Shown here: positions 20,873 through 31,519 of the stretch, piece by piece
How positions within the stretch are numbered: the stretch's first letter is position 1
How the letters are laid out: each line of letters starts with the position of its first letter
Source of the DNA: Ischnura elegans
Lineage: Eukaryota; Arthropoda; Insecta; Odonata; Coenagrionidae
NCBI RefSeq assembly: GCF_921293095.1
Contig: NW_025791658.1
Span: 5,456,001-5,520,000 of the forward strand
Direction: 5' to 3'
Length of the DNA: 64,000 bases
Program-made: the position numbers and the translations under genes
The notes under the pieces: model-generated
Databases searched by the model: none
The model's input: the letters and a program-made list of their open reading frames with translations, nothing else
Told to the model about the DNA's origin: nothing

Positions 20873-22028
20873 GTTGCTATCGGGCGGCAAAAGAGGACAA
20901 ACCATGTCTAAAATTAAGGCTAAGGATGGGAGGATGCTAACCGAGCGAGCAGAGGTACAGAGTAGGTGGAAGGAATACGTGGAGGACCTGTATGACGGAA
21001 TGAACAGACCAGAGAGATTGACTCTAGAGGAGGAAAGTGCAGTGGAGGAGGACAATCTTGGGCCGGGGATATTAGATTCGGAAATAGAGAGAGCACTTCG
21101 TGATATGAAGGCTAGGAAAGCAGTAGGCGTGGACAATATCCCGTGTGAGCTTCTGAAGAATCTAGGGAAGGAAGGTAAGAATAGGTTTTTCGAACTAGTG
21201 CGCAGGATCTACGAAGAGGGATGTTGGCCGGAAGATTTCGTGAAGACGGTTTTAATTCCGCTTCCGAAGAAGAAGAAAGCTGTGGAATGCGGAGATTATA
21301 GGACTATCAGCCTAATATCGCATGCGGCGAAAGTGGTACTGAGGATATTGAACAGACGAATGGAGGAGAGGGCAAACGAATATTTGGGCGAAGATCAGTT
21401 TGGTTTCAGAAAAGGGAAGTCAACTCGTGATGCAGTAGCAATAATGAGGTCCCTCGTGGAGAGGAGGCTAGAATATGACCAGGACGTATATGCGTGTTTC
21501 GTGGATTTTGAGAAAGCGTTTGATAGGGTGAACTGGGTGAAGCTAATGGATATTCTCAAGAGAATGGGTGTAGATTGGAGGGATAGACGACTGATTCGTA
21601 ATCTGTATATGGCCCAGACTGCGCAAGCGAGGATAGCGGACGGAGAATCTGGGTGTGCAAGCATTGGCCGAGGTGTGAGGCAAGGCTGTCCTCTATCGCC
21701 GCTGCTCTTTAACGTGTACGCTGAAGAGATGGTAAGGGAAGCGTGGGATGAGTTAGAAGCTGGGATAAAAGTGGGAGGAATGATGTTCAAATCAGTGAGA
21801 TTCGTGGATGACCAAGCGTTGATCAGCCAGTCAGCGAGGGGGCTTCAGGCTCTAGTGGATGCGTTATACGAACGTTGCGAGGAGTATGGGATGAGGATTA
21901 ATCACAAGAAAACTAAGGTTATGCGGTTTTGTAAAGCATCACGAGCGAGGAATGTGAGACTCAAGATAAAGGTGGGTGGTGAAAAACTTGAGCAGGTTGA
22001 GCAATTCAACTATTTAGGCAGTACGTAA
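20856..22028 (+). pseudogene. RTE reverse transcriptase region
   Basis: Copies the element RNA into DNA at the nicked target. Visible in order: KAVGVDNIPCELL, VLIPLPKKKKAVECGDYRTI, FGFRKGKSTRDA, ACFVDFEKAFDRVNW (motif A), GVRQGCPLSPLLFN (motif B), SVRFVDDQALIS (motif C, with FVDD where YADD is usual) and MRINHKKTKVMRF. It ends FNYLGST at an in-frame TAA. The FVDD variant keeps both catalytic aspartates. The domain is complete, so only the frameshift and the stop disable the element as read. Confidence 0.85.
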
Positions 22029-22562
22029 GAGGAAAACGGATACAGTAGTAAGGACATCAGGAAGAGAATAGCATTAGCGAAGGAGGCGTTCATGAACAGG
22101 AAGGAGCTTCTGAGAGGATCGTTGTGTAAGAGTTTAAAGAAAAGGCTGGTGAAGAGTTTGATTTGGAGTGTAGCTCTCTACGGTGCGGAAACGTGGACAC
22201 TGAGGAAAGAAGACGAGAGAAGATTGGAGGCATTCAAGATGTGGGTATGGAGAAGAATGGAGAGGGTGAAATGGACGGAGAGGAAAAGGAACGACGAAGT
22301 GCTGGATATGGTTGGCGAGGAGAGGCAGCTTTTAGATAAGATACGCAGGAGACAGAAGGTATGGATGGAGTTAGTGCTTAGTGGTGAGGGGATGCTGAAA
22401 TGGGTGTTGGAGGGTAGAATGTTAGGTAAACGAGGGAGGGGAAGGAAAAGAATAGGTTTTTTAGATAGATTGAAAGAGAGTAGGCCTTACAGTGAATTAA
22501 AGAAGGCAGTGGTGGAAGGAAAGGGAGTCATTGTCATTGTTAAAGTAGAGTTCTTTGTCTAG
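22029..22562 (+). pseudogene. RTE C-terminal region after the stop
   Basis: Same frame as the RT and continuous with it across the TAA: EENGYSSKDIRKRIALAKEA, then LYGAETWTLRKEDERRLEAF, then MWVWRRMERVKWTERKRND, then RGRGRKRIGFLDRLK. This is the conserved tail of RTE-like LINEs. The last residues (VIVIVKVEFFV) are probably read-through into the 3' simple repeat and flank. Confidence 0.8.
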
Positions 22563-23641
22563 TGGATTATTTTCTATCATTTGATGAGTTATTTACTAAA
22601 AAAAGGAAATTAAATCGAAATAAATATTATTTTATCCTAAATTTAACCCCTAATATATTGAATATTCGAAACGATGCTCTATGAAGGCAAATAAGCATTG
22701 TGTTGTGCGGGTAGTCTATACTATAATTTTGTTGTTTATTCATATGCATTGTTTGAGCCACAGATTTTGTCAAACAAACTTCAAATTCCATTTTTGTAGA
22801 CTATAAACATGTATCCATACTTTAATACTATTAATTATCCCACGTTTGCATGAAATTACTCTTAATAATCATTAGATTCTAAATTCAGCATGATTTTTTG
22901 CAAAATATTAAACTTTATATCTCGGGCGGCCGTGGTTAATATCATCCGGTTCGAAAAAAATTTTGTGTGCGAGATCCTGATATCATTTAGCAACTTTCCC
23001 GCACAGGGCAAGTTTGATCCGGAAAAAAAACCTTTTTTTCGGCCCACCCTATTATATATCCGGCCGCGATTGAAATGTAGAAATCCCATCTCTTACATTA
23101 GTTCCAAGTTTCACCACGAGATAACTCTGAGCAAGTAAATAATCATTTTGGATTTATCTTTCTGAAATCCATCAAATAATTTACTGTAGGGCTATTTTTT
23201 ACCATTTAAAAAGGTAGTTTAGCCGGTACGCTTACAATGATTTTGGATTTTAGGGTGTATGCCGTACCGGCCGAACTACAGCACTGATTATTATTATTAT
23301 CATCGCTTTTCTCTTTTCCAGTCAGTAAGTGGTACAAAATGGCCTTAGCTACTGATGCACCCTAAATATTTAATACTACATACTATTACAGGGCCAGAAA
23401 GTGAACTAAGAATACAATGCATCGGTACTAATATCATATCATGTTGGACATGCATAAAATTGCAATGTAATTCAAAATAATTCCCATTGAAGTTTTATTT
23501 TTTATCTTAAAAAAATATTGCTTTGAATTGTTGTGGTTATAATTCATGCGTCCTTAGTAAACATAACTCTATATAAATACAGTTTCATGATTTATTTCCA
23601 CAAGTCAAACTGGCACCCTTGAATAAAATGGACGAATAACT
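22563..23641. other. no gene seen
   Basis: AT-rich. Near 23208-23280 a short inverted pair (GTAGTTTAGCCGGTACG / CCGTACCGGCCGAACTAC) flanks about 30 bp, perhaps the remains of a small MITE. No coding signal. Confidence 0.4.
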
Positions 23642-23645
23642 AAGT

Positions 23646-24407
23646 TGTTGTGCTGCAATATGACATGGGCAAAATCCACTTTAAGACATGCACCCCCCGT
23701 GAAGAAAGCGTCACCACGCGACCTTCCCCACTCCACCGGAATGCTCTCCTCATGCCACGAACCTTCCCACCCCACCTCCTTCTCATCGAACGCGTCACCT
23801 TGTAACCAAGCGGAGCGCCCTCATTGGCCGGAGGGAGGCCAGGATTGGATATAAAAGATGCTGCCCGAGACCGTGGAAGGCAGTCGCGGTTGAGGCGGCC
23901 TAAGTGCGCACCCGAGCGAGTATATCCTCAGCGGTTCTACCACAAGGCGCTGACGTCTCATATCCTCACTCTGCCGAATGCCCCGTAAACTGCGGGTGGA
24001 CCGGCGCCGCACTCGCAACCTCCGCGAGGTGCGCGCACGCAGTCCCAGGGGGTCCTCTCCCTGGACACCGCCGCCGCCGGAGGTCATCACCCGCGGAAGT
24101 AGACGGAGTACAGGGCCCACGACCCTGCCATGCCGCCTGGACCAACAGCCGCAGCCAACGCCGGAACCTCCGCCAGAGCTGTCGCGGATCCACGGAGATT
24201 CCCAGAGAGGCAGTTCCGGACAGAGCCGGACCCAGCCACGGAAGCAGTAGCGTGCCGCAGACCTCGCCAGCCCTGTAACTTCCTGAAACCAATAAACGCA
24301 CCCCTCGGGTGTTTTAAAATTCCCATCCCGGCCTTTCTTTAGTCAACGCCATGATTACCCGATCGCAGGTCTCCCTCGCAACCAAGAATGTCGCTGGAGC
24401 CACGACA
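23646..24407 (+). mobile_element. solo LTR 2
   Basis: 762 bp, GC-rich, beginning TGTTGTGCTGC and ending GAGCCACGACA, so the first and last seven bases are near-inverted (TGTTGTG/CACGACA). It is flanked by AAGT at 23642-23645 and 24408-24411. TATAAAAG lies at 23850-23857 and AATAAA at 24291-24296, in the order of an LTR promoter and poly(A) signal. Four-base target repeats and TG...CA ends fit a Ty3/gypsy-type element. No second LTR or internal gene was seen, so it is a solo LTR. Overlapping open frames inside it are a by-product of its base composition. Confidence 0.7.
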
Positions 24408-24644
24408 AAGTATACCGTAGGTTGTTTTGTGACCCCCTTTAGGATTTGATTAAAGGACAAAATGAAGAGAACAAAGAATGAAAAAGACTAACTTATACAT
24501 ATTTTTTATTATTTTTATGATTATATCATGATAATATTGCAAAAAAATACTGGAACATAGGTATATTGCCAAAACTTTTGGCATTTTGCACAGCAATTTT
24601 TGTTTCGGAAATAAGGCACATCTGATTATTAAGGGAAAGATTAA

Positions 24645-25415
24645 AAGACTATGTTATCAAAACACAACAATCACAGCCAGATACATTAGTAAAATATCAT
24701 TAGTTATCACAGTTAGTGCAACGATTCACAATCATTCACATAGGTATTCCTGCCTTAAATTCCAACTCCCACTATAAGCATTGATTATTGCACATATTAC
24801 GATACCACAACCACCAAATATTCCATGTTGTTAACAATAAAAAAATAATGATAATTAATCTGCTTCAGATTAGTAAAATTTCAAAAAAAACTAACATACA
24901 TTACACACAATTACCAATTTCTTCAGCATTAAATATAATACTGAACGTAACATTCATTGTAAACACTGTCAAAAACGTAACACACAAGTCTTGAAATTAA
25001 TCATAAGATACTGTTTCATCATTATAGGAAATGCAGATGAAAAATTCTAAGCTAAGATACCAAAATCATTCATTTATAAAACCTTCTCACTTAGGAGACT
25101 AAAATTATTATCAAAACCACCCATGCTCATTGAGGAGGAGCAAATGCTCTTGCAAAATAAACCAGAGTTGTCACGGTTAGTAAATTATTGCCATCGCAAA
25201 AAGGAATGTTTGCAGAGGAACATACCATTCATAGAAAAAGGTAGAGATGTGTAGAAATAGCCAAATAAGTCCTGAAACATCAAATACATACCCCCCAATG
25301 TTAAGCGAGGGATAACCGAATTTCATCTCACACACAGCTTTGAATGGGTGACTCCTTTTCCTGTAAAATTCAGGGTTACTTTTATTAGGTATTGACTGCA
25401 CTAAATTGAGGTAAC
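24645..25415 (-). pseudogene. duplicated 3' end of the STAR gene (broken terminal exon and flank)
   Basis: Collinear with 28170-28920, about 3.5 kb away: AAACACAACAATCACAG, TACCACAACCACCAAA, TTCTTCAGCATTAAATATAA, TTGAGGAGGAGCAAATGCTC. At its right end the minus strand still codes NKSNPEFYRKRSHPFKA, against NKSDPEFSRKRSYPFESV in the real exon, but the stop is lost and the frame runs on into former 3' flank. The match ends at about 25415, so only the last 20 or so codons were copied. An alternative last exon is conceivable (an AATTTAG acceptor-like site lies at 25402-25408), but there is no conserved coding beyond the tail. Confidence 0.7.
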
Positions 25416-25530
25416 CTAGCTAGTTGAGAAAAAGATAGAGGCATGTAGTAATTGCCAAAAAGTCCTCTAACAGCAAAGACATATTCCCAATGTTAAAGAT
25501 AAATATCAACTGTTAGTCAAATTTCAGTGA
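25234..25530. repeat. repeat of the STAR-gene 3' flank, extra copy
   Basis: A unit of about 100 bp (AGAGATGTGTAGAAATAGCC ... AATGTTAAGCGAGGGATAACC) at 25240-25340 recurs at 25434-25530 and at 28775-28890. The second copy follows directly after the duplicated exon tail, so the region holds a partial third copy. Confidence 0.6.
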
Positions 25531-25654
25531 AATGACTCCACAAAAGCATTACAAAACTTATCTGCCCCACTACTAATGATTAAGTTAAAAACAGTGTTGT
25601 ATCCCACATGGAATTAAGGACTATACACCATATACCAGAGTAAACAATGTTACA

Positions 25655-25970
25655 TTAACACTTTTAGAGCTGTGGGCCAATACTTTTGCCTTTGCTTCTC
25701 AGGACGATAAGTGCGGTGGGCCAATATATAGTCTCAGTGAATTTTTTTCAACTTTATGGCTAAGTACATATAATATCAACTCTGTTTTGATAAACTTTTA
25801 AATAAAAACATATACTACATGCAGCAAAAGAAAAAAACATCATTAACCCATTTAATCTCATTGATTAAAAAAACTGCATTTAGACCAGTAAAACATAATT
25901 TCATATTGCTTATATTTTGTGCTGTTTATAGCTTCGAAAAATGACAGGCCGATACATCAGCTCTTAAAAA
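25655..25970 (+). mobile_element. TTAA element with paired repeat (family G)
   Basis: TTAA at 25655-25658. GTGGGCCAATA occurs at 25672-25682 and 25716-25726, exactly 44 bp apart, as in the other TTAA elements here. The palindromes are decayed. A possible far end is GGCCGATACATCAGCTCTTAA near 25949. The assignment rests on the geometry and is tentative. Confidence 0.4.
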
Positions 25971-26115
25971 AAAAAAAAATATATTCAACTTTGTGACTCT
26001 GAATATATCAACTCTGTTTTGATAAATTCATCATGACTTTGAAATAAAAACATTAATATTGCGGTAAGAGCAATAACAAAATCATTACTAAGCAATTTAA
26101 TCTCACTGTTTTTAA
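25730..26115. repeat. tandem duplication, about 230-bp unit
   Basis: ATATCAACTCTGTTTTGATAA, then AAATAAAAACAT and TTTAATCTCA, occur at 25780-25862 and again at 26007-26107, diverged by substitutions and small indels. Confidence 0.6.
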
Positions 26116-26195
26116 AAGAAACTACATACAGGTATCGGTACATCCGTACTAAAAGCTACTTTCCTTCAGGTAACCAATCAAAAGTCAAATAATCA

Positions 26196-26800
26196 ACTCA
26201 GAGAATTATGAATGATATATGAATATGTATATGCGCGAAACCCTTGCAAGTAATTCGTAAATTCCCCAGTGAATTGGAAGCTTTTTTAAAAACTTAAAAA
26301 ACTATAGATTCATTCAGTCATCACATATCAAATGAGTTTGGGACAGTCACACGTTTCTTAAAAATGGAGTTCAACATCAAAAGTTGTTTGCTTATAAACA
26401 AAAGACACTTCCTATTCTTCTGCCTCAACAACCACGCATAAATGCAATTTATTTCATGCCCAACTAAATACTTCCATCACAGGAATAAAATCAGAGAATT
26501 ATGAACGTTATATGCATATGTTCAGGCAAAAAAACCCTTGAAAGTAATTCATAAATTCCCTAGTGAATTGGAACCTCAAGACTTGAAAAACTATAGAGTC
26601 ATTCATGACATACCAATCGCGTTTGGGACAATTTTACATGTTTTAAGAAATGGAATTCAATATCAAAAATTGTTTGCTTATAAACACGAGACAATAATTC
26701 ACTGATATCTGTCGTTTTTACTTCCTACTCCTCCGTCTCAAAACCACAGATAAATGCAATTCATTTAGCACCCAACTAAACACTTTGTATCATAGGAATA
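26196..26800. repeat. tandem duplication, about 290-bp unit
   Basis: AGAGAATTATGAA, then CCAGTGAATTGGAA, GTTTGGGACA, TTGTTTGCTTATAAAC and CCAACTAAA, occur in the same order at 26200-26468 and 26491-26779. Confidence 0.7.
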
Positions 26801-27369
26801 AAATTGGTTATCACATGCCAGCTGCAAATACTATCAAAAATTGAGCATCTTTTTTTATGGTCATGAGTATAAAAGTTGTAAAACATTTTTTAGCTATGAC
26901 CACAAAATATAAAATCATTATATCTTATTTATACTCCAACATTACCATGAGTAAATGATTCTATTTTCAAACTGAAAACATATTAAGTTAATGTTAAACT
27001 GATCATCGCTGACTGCAACAAAGATAATAAGTTATGTACACCACAAGATGGCTTTAAAATGTTTCATAAGATAGTTTTACATCTCTCATTACATTGACTA
27101 GATTTTAATAACTCTTTACCTTATACTAGTACGAACAAGGTTAAATTAAGTTAACACTAGTTAACATTTAGTGAGTTAGAGTTGTGTTACCCAGTTAATA
27201 TCACAGGATTGAAGAGATAGGCTGCCACGGGTATTTCATTACATCTTACTGAGAAGACAATTAAGTCTTCTGTATTTATTTGCGTCTATATTTTGGATTG
27301 CAATTTGTTCATCTGTTATTTCTTCATATCGTAAGTCATGTGGGCTGATGTTGACAGTGTAATTACCTC

Positions 27370-27825
27370 ATTGGAAAAAAATCAGCCGATTCAACTGAAA
27401 ATTTCAATTGCACTCCATTGAATTTTCATACATTCAATCGAATTACCTCATATTCAATTGTAAATCTGAATGTTAGGAAACTGAATTGAATTTAAAGAAA
27501 ATGTTCAATCGAATTTCCAAAAATTGAATTGGAAATCTGAATATTCAATTGAATATCAAGACATTTAATTGAATTTTTAAGAAAATATTCAATTGAATTG
27601 AAGGAATTTCAATTTAATTCACCCGCTAAGTCTCCGCCGGAATAGATTATAACGATAATCAAAAACCAACAATGACAGCTAATGAAGTGATAACGCAAAT
27701 TAAAACTACTATCATGACTTTCCTTTTAATGTTTGTTCAATTAATTGTTGAAAATTCAATTGAATTTTTAAAAAAATTGAAATTTGTTGCTTTTCAATTG
27801 AATATTTTTCAATTGATTATATCCA
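27370..27825. repeat. field of TTCAATTGAA palindromes
   Basis: At least fifteen matches to (T)TCAATTGAA or ATTCAAT(T/C)GAAT, packed in two blocks (27390-27622 and 27735-27815) around a short region free of them (27623-27734). The palindromes occur at irregular 15-40 bp intervals. This is not a simple microsatellite. Confidence 0.7.
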
Positions 27826-28169
27826 ATAGGGTACTTCTGAATTTTGTTTCATTACACAACGTAATCGTGACTGACACAAAGAAAGGTACAATGTGCCATA
27901 TTTCATATCATAGCAGATAGTCTAACACAATGCGAATTTAACCAGACTATCATTACAAAGGTAGAAAATATCTTGCACTTCATAAAATTAACCACAGGCA
28001 GTGGGATCTTAACTAAAAATAGGATATTATATCTTCCATCTTAAGAGTTAAAAGGAAAGAAATAAATACTGATTCAATCACGAAGTGCTAGAGGAAAAAC
28101 ATTCATGTAAAAGATTAATTGAAACAGGAATACAGGGTCAAAATTATCACTGAAAAAAAGTGAATGTAA

Positions 28170-28865
28170 GAGATTGTGATCAAAACACAACAATCACAGG
28201 CTGATGCATTAGTAAAATATCCCAAGTTATCAAAGTTAGTACTTCACTTACGGATTCCTCTCTTAAATTCCACCTCCAACTGATTATTGCACATGTTACA
28301 ATACCACAACCACCAAAAATTCTTACGTGATTAGTTATAAAAAAATAATGATAATTAATCTGTTTCAGATTAGTAAAATTTCAAAAAAAAACTAACATAC
28401 ATTACACACGATTACCAATTTCTTCAGCATTAAATATAATACTGAACGTAACATTCATTTTTAACACTGTAAACAAACGTAACAAAATACTCTTGTAATT
28501 AATCACAAAATACTGTTTCATCATTAAAGGAAATGCAGATGAAAAATTCTAAGCTACGATACCAAAATCATTCATTTATAAAACCTTCTCACTTATAGAG
28601 ACTAAAATTATTATCAAAACTACCCATGCTCGTTGAGGAGGAGCAAATGCTCTTGCAAAATAAACCAGAGTTGTCACGGTTAGTAAATTATTGTCATCGC
28701 AAAAAGGAATGCTTGCAGAGGACCATACCATGCATTCACAAGCTGTAGAGCTTGAAGGGGATGGGCAATTCATAGAAGAAGCTAGAGAAATGTGGTGATT
28801 ACCAAAGAAGTCCCCTCACACCAAAAACATTCCCAATGTTAAGTGAGGGATAGCCCTATTTCATC
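28170..28865 (-). other. 3' UTR / downstream flank of the STAR gene
   Basis: Directly after the stop codon (28866-28868) on the minus strand. It is the source or sister of the duplicate at 24645-25300. AATAAA-like sites are frequent but I cannot choose the poly(A) site. The start of the UTR includes the third copy of the repeat described at 25234. Confidence 0.5.
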
Positions 28866-29239
28866 TCACACAGATTCGAATGGGTAACTCCTTTTCCTGG
28901 AAAACTCAGGGTCACTCTTGTTATTGACCCCATTGAATTGAGGCAACGTTAAATCTGGCACGTCTTGCAACATTTCCAGATATTCAAAAAATAATGCCTC
29001 ATAATAAGCATACGCATACGACGTGAACAGGTCATTCTCCAGGGCCGTGGGAGGTGGGTATGGTATGGGTGGTACCACTGGCAGGTGACCCAATGCTGGT
29101 GAAGTCGGCAGCACCAAAGGCACGTCCACCATTGCTGGAACTTGAGCGGCAGTGGGCTCCAGACTGCCCTCTGTTTCCTTTAAGGTCCCTTTCAAGATCG
29201 CCAGCTCAGTCATCTGACGTTTTCTCAGCTCATCGTAAT
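28866..29239 (-). CDS. STAR-family RNA-binding protein (how/quaking-like), exon 3: QUA2 and C-terminus
   Basis: Terminal coding exon: acceptor CTGCTTACTTGCAG, phase 1, stop TGA. It begins YDELRKRQMTELAILKGTLK, the QUA2 motif that follows the KH domain in How, QKI and GLD-1 (xDELKKRQLMELAIxNGTxRD) and extends the RNA-binding surface. Then come a proline-rich stretch with three PVVPPIPYPPP-like groups and an aromatic segment (LFTSYAYAYYEALFFEYLEM). The end is basic (SRKRSYPFESV), reminiscent of the R-x-HPYQR tail of nuclear How and QKI isoforms. In insects How controls splicing and stability of muscle and tendon mRNAs. This gene diverges from How C-terminally and may be a paralogue. Confidence 0.85.
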
Positions 29240-29529
29240 CTGCAAGTAAGCAGAGATAGTAATAATTTAATAATACAGTTATAAGAAAAACTCGCCAATA
29301 AGCAGAAGAACTTTGCCGATAGTAGCATTCAAGATGCCTTGTGCAAGTTCGGTGCAAAGGCTTCCGCGGTGCATTGGTAATGTAGGACACAACATCAACT
29401 GGGAAGAAACCAAATTCATCGCCAGAGAATTGCGATATTTTCCAAGAATCATCCGAGATGCGATCAAAATGTCTAAACATCCTCGTAATTTCAATCGAGA
29501 GGATAGCTACCAACTCCACAGTACGTAGA

Positions 29530-29725
29530 AGAGACTCTTCGCCCCATACCCCAATGCTATTGGCCGCAAGGCGACCAATCAGGGCGAACCGACACCACTG
29601 GGCTGCCTATATAACTGCGGCCAAAACACAGCATAAGCACTTCGACCTGAAGATGGCTGCCGGAATGCAGGAGTAACTGTTGTCCCAAATGCAATCACAA
29701 CGCGGTGAAACCCAGAAAATGCAGC
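29530..29725 (+). mobile_element. Penelope-like element terminal fragment
   Basis: A TATATAA box (29612) is followed by GACCTGAAGATGGCTGCC and a weak CGGTGAAACCCAGAA. Penelope-like elements typically carry CCTGAAGATGG followed by a GAAAC(G) motif, the core of their hammerhead-type ribozyme, downstream of such a box. A CCAAT-type site (GACCAATCAGGG) precedes it. Only this end is present. Confidence 0.45.
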
Positions 29726-29843
29726 CAATATTACTTAGGCAAGTTTTTCTGTTTTCAAACTATGCAAGTTTCTACATCAAATGCAGAAAGCTTGGGATTT
29801 CTGGTCTTTGGCATGCGGAAAAAGTGGTACACTTTTTTTTGAG

Positions 29844-30243
29844 AATAAGGTGGTTTCCTTCACCAAAGAAAACGAAGGGCATTGATTGCGATGCATTATG
29901 CACCATTAGTGTATTCATAATATACAAATTATTTGGTTTTAGAAATCCCAGTTTAGACGAATGTTAATGGTCAATTTTAACTTCATTTGAAAAAGGCCAG
30001 ATTGGCGCCCAAGCGATGCCTCTCCACGTGACGTCACAGGGACCTAGTTTCTACACGAGAGGATAGGAGTTATACATCGTCTGAGGTTACCAATGCATGC
30101 ATGAGGCACAGAGCTCAGGGAAACAAACCTTAATAATCACCCATTAAAATTGCCTAAGGTCGGAAAGTTTTCTTCGTTTGATAAGGCATAAATAATCCTT
30201 ATTTAAGCCAAGCGCTACCTGCTAGCATCCTGCCTCGTATCAG
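29844..30243 (+). mobile_element. MITE family M3, truncated copy
   Basis: AATAAGGTGGTTTCCTTCAC through GACGTCACAGGGACCTAG to GCTAGCATCCTGCCTCGTA, then cut off and joined to the pogo-like repeat at 30244. Confidence 0.75.
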
Positions 30244-30435
30244 AAATCCCATGAAACAATAAGCCCGGTGTATCCTAAATTAATGCAGTAATTCTGATGA
30301 TTTTTCGTCCAATTTTATTTGTTTATAAAGATCGCGGAAAAAATTGAGCTAGAGAGAAAAATCATGCACGGATAATCTGCAAACCCGGATAAACCACAGG
30401 GTGATAATCGAAAGTATGCTGTAATTGTAACCTAA
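30244..30435. repeat. pogo-like repeat copy
   Basis: Collinear with 10570-10745: AATAAGCCCGGTGTATCC, ATGCAGTAATTCTGATG, GCGGAAAAAATTGAGC, CATGCACGGATAATCTGC. Confidence 0.6.
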
Positions 30436-30756
30436 GCCTGAATTACGCGATCATTTTCTTTCGTCGTGAAAAGTGATCGCTAGATCGACCGCTTTTCGCG
30501 ATGGGAATTTAAGTGATCGCTCGAGTGATCATTTTTCTGAATCACATCGTACCTCCCGCCGTCGCCTTTTGCATCACTTTCGATATCACAGATCGTTGCC
30601 ATAGGACCTGCATAACAAAAATATTTTATGTATTTTACGTATTTTTTTTTATTTCCGGGATGCAGGAGGTCATTTTACGCAAAAATCAGCAGGAATGGTA
30701 TCAGGGCTCGAGAAAAATTTATTTTTTGCTGTCCGGTGTAACATTAATTTAATATA

Positions 30757-31230
30757 CAGGGTGTCCCATTTATCTTGACCACCCGAAATAACTTTATGTC
30801 CAGATGCAAATTCAAAAATGTGTCAAGCAAATGTTCATTAGCCGTCAGGGGGACATTAATCAGCATGATTGCCATCCTTTTAGCTTTGTTATTTTCAAAG
30901 ATATGAACAGCAGTACGTCTTCTTCAAATGGCACCCTATATTTTTTTATTCGGAAAGTCATTACCTCTCCTAAGGACTTATTCAAAAATGTAGCAAAGTG
31001 GATAAACACAGTGTTATGAAAAATGACTGACTCTATAGCGCTTAGCGCAGGTATGTGGGTATTGGAACTACTCCACTTGTTGATGTTGACAGTGAACAAA
31101 TGACAACATAGTAAAATGCACACCAGTCATTCATAAAAAGTATAGGGTGCCATTTAAAGAAGACATAGCGCTGTTCATCTTTTTGTAAATAACAAAGCTA
31201 CAAGGAAGGCAATCATGCTGATTAATGTCA
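30757..31230. mobile_element. foldback element with long inverted arms
   Basis: After TA at 30755, CAGGGTGTCCCATTTATC opens the element. Arms of about 89 bp (30852-30940 and 31141-31229) are near-perfect inverted repeats: ATTAATCAGCATGATTGCC at one end of an arm and GGCACCCTATA at the other. About 200 bp of single-copy sequence lies between them. No transposase is seen. Confidence 0.7.
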
Positions 31231-31324
31231 CAATTTAGGCACAACTAATACAGGGTTCCCACTCCAACTAAATTATAAAATTCACGGTTTTTTCCAAGTT
31301 CTCACGGTCTAAATATCGTCAAAT

Positions 31325-31519
31325 TATGCCAGCCTCAGTGGCGGCAGGGTAAAGTCCTCACCTGCCAAACCAAAGGTCCGGGTTCGAGTCCCGCCTGGGT
31401 AATTTACCCTTATGGCATGTAGGTTTGTGATTGTTAAATGTTATCAACCCCGATGTAAAGGCCGAACAGTGCTGTTTTCGGTGGTTTGTGAAATAGATAA
31501 ATAAATAAAATAAAAAATT
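31325..31519 (+). mobile_element. tRNA-derived SINE
   Basis: A tRNA-like head with A box region CTCAGTGGCGGCAGGGTAAA and a perfect B box GGTTCGAGTCC at 31381-31391, spaced as in a Pol III promoter. It is followed by a body of about 100 bp and an ATAAATAAATAAAATAAAA tail. It sits inside the left inverted-repeat region of the 31251-34161 element, so it arrived later. Confidence 0.8.

Larger units (their letters stand above)
19330..22562 (+). mobile_element. RTE-type non-LTR retrotransposon, near full length, inactive
   Basis: A single-protein LINE with an apurinic-type endonuclease followed by a reverse transcriptase and a conserved C-terminal tail, on the plus strand. The frame shifts once between 19460-20872 and 20856-22028, and a TAA stop at 22026-22028 splits the C-terminus. 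The domain order, the endonuclease wording NVGTWNVRT and the RT wording fit RTE/BovB-like elements of arthropods. The 3' end is near 22545 in TCATTGTCATTG. The exact 5' limit and target repeats were not found. A truncated sister lies at 11905-12585. Confidence 0.85.

Noticed and set aside
23904-24342. Several overlapping open frames on both strands, Pro/Arg-rich
   Set aside because: They lie inside the GC-rich solo LTR (23646-24407), overlap on both strands and match no family. Base composition explains them.
25177-25401. Alternative last exon of the STAR gene
   Set aside because: Only about 20 codons match the real exon tail, the stop is lost and the rest is former 3' flank. A duplicated pseudo-exon is simpler.
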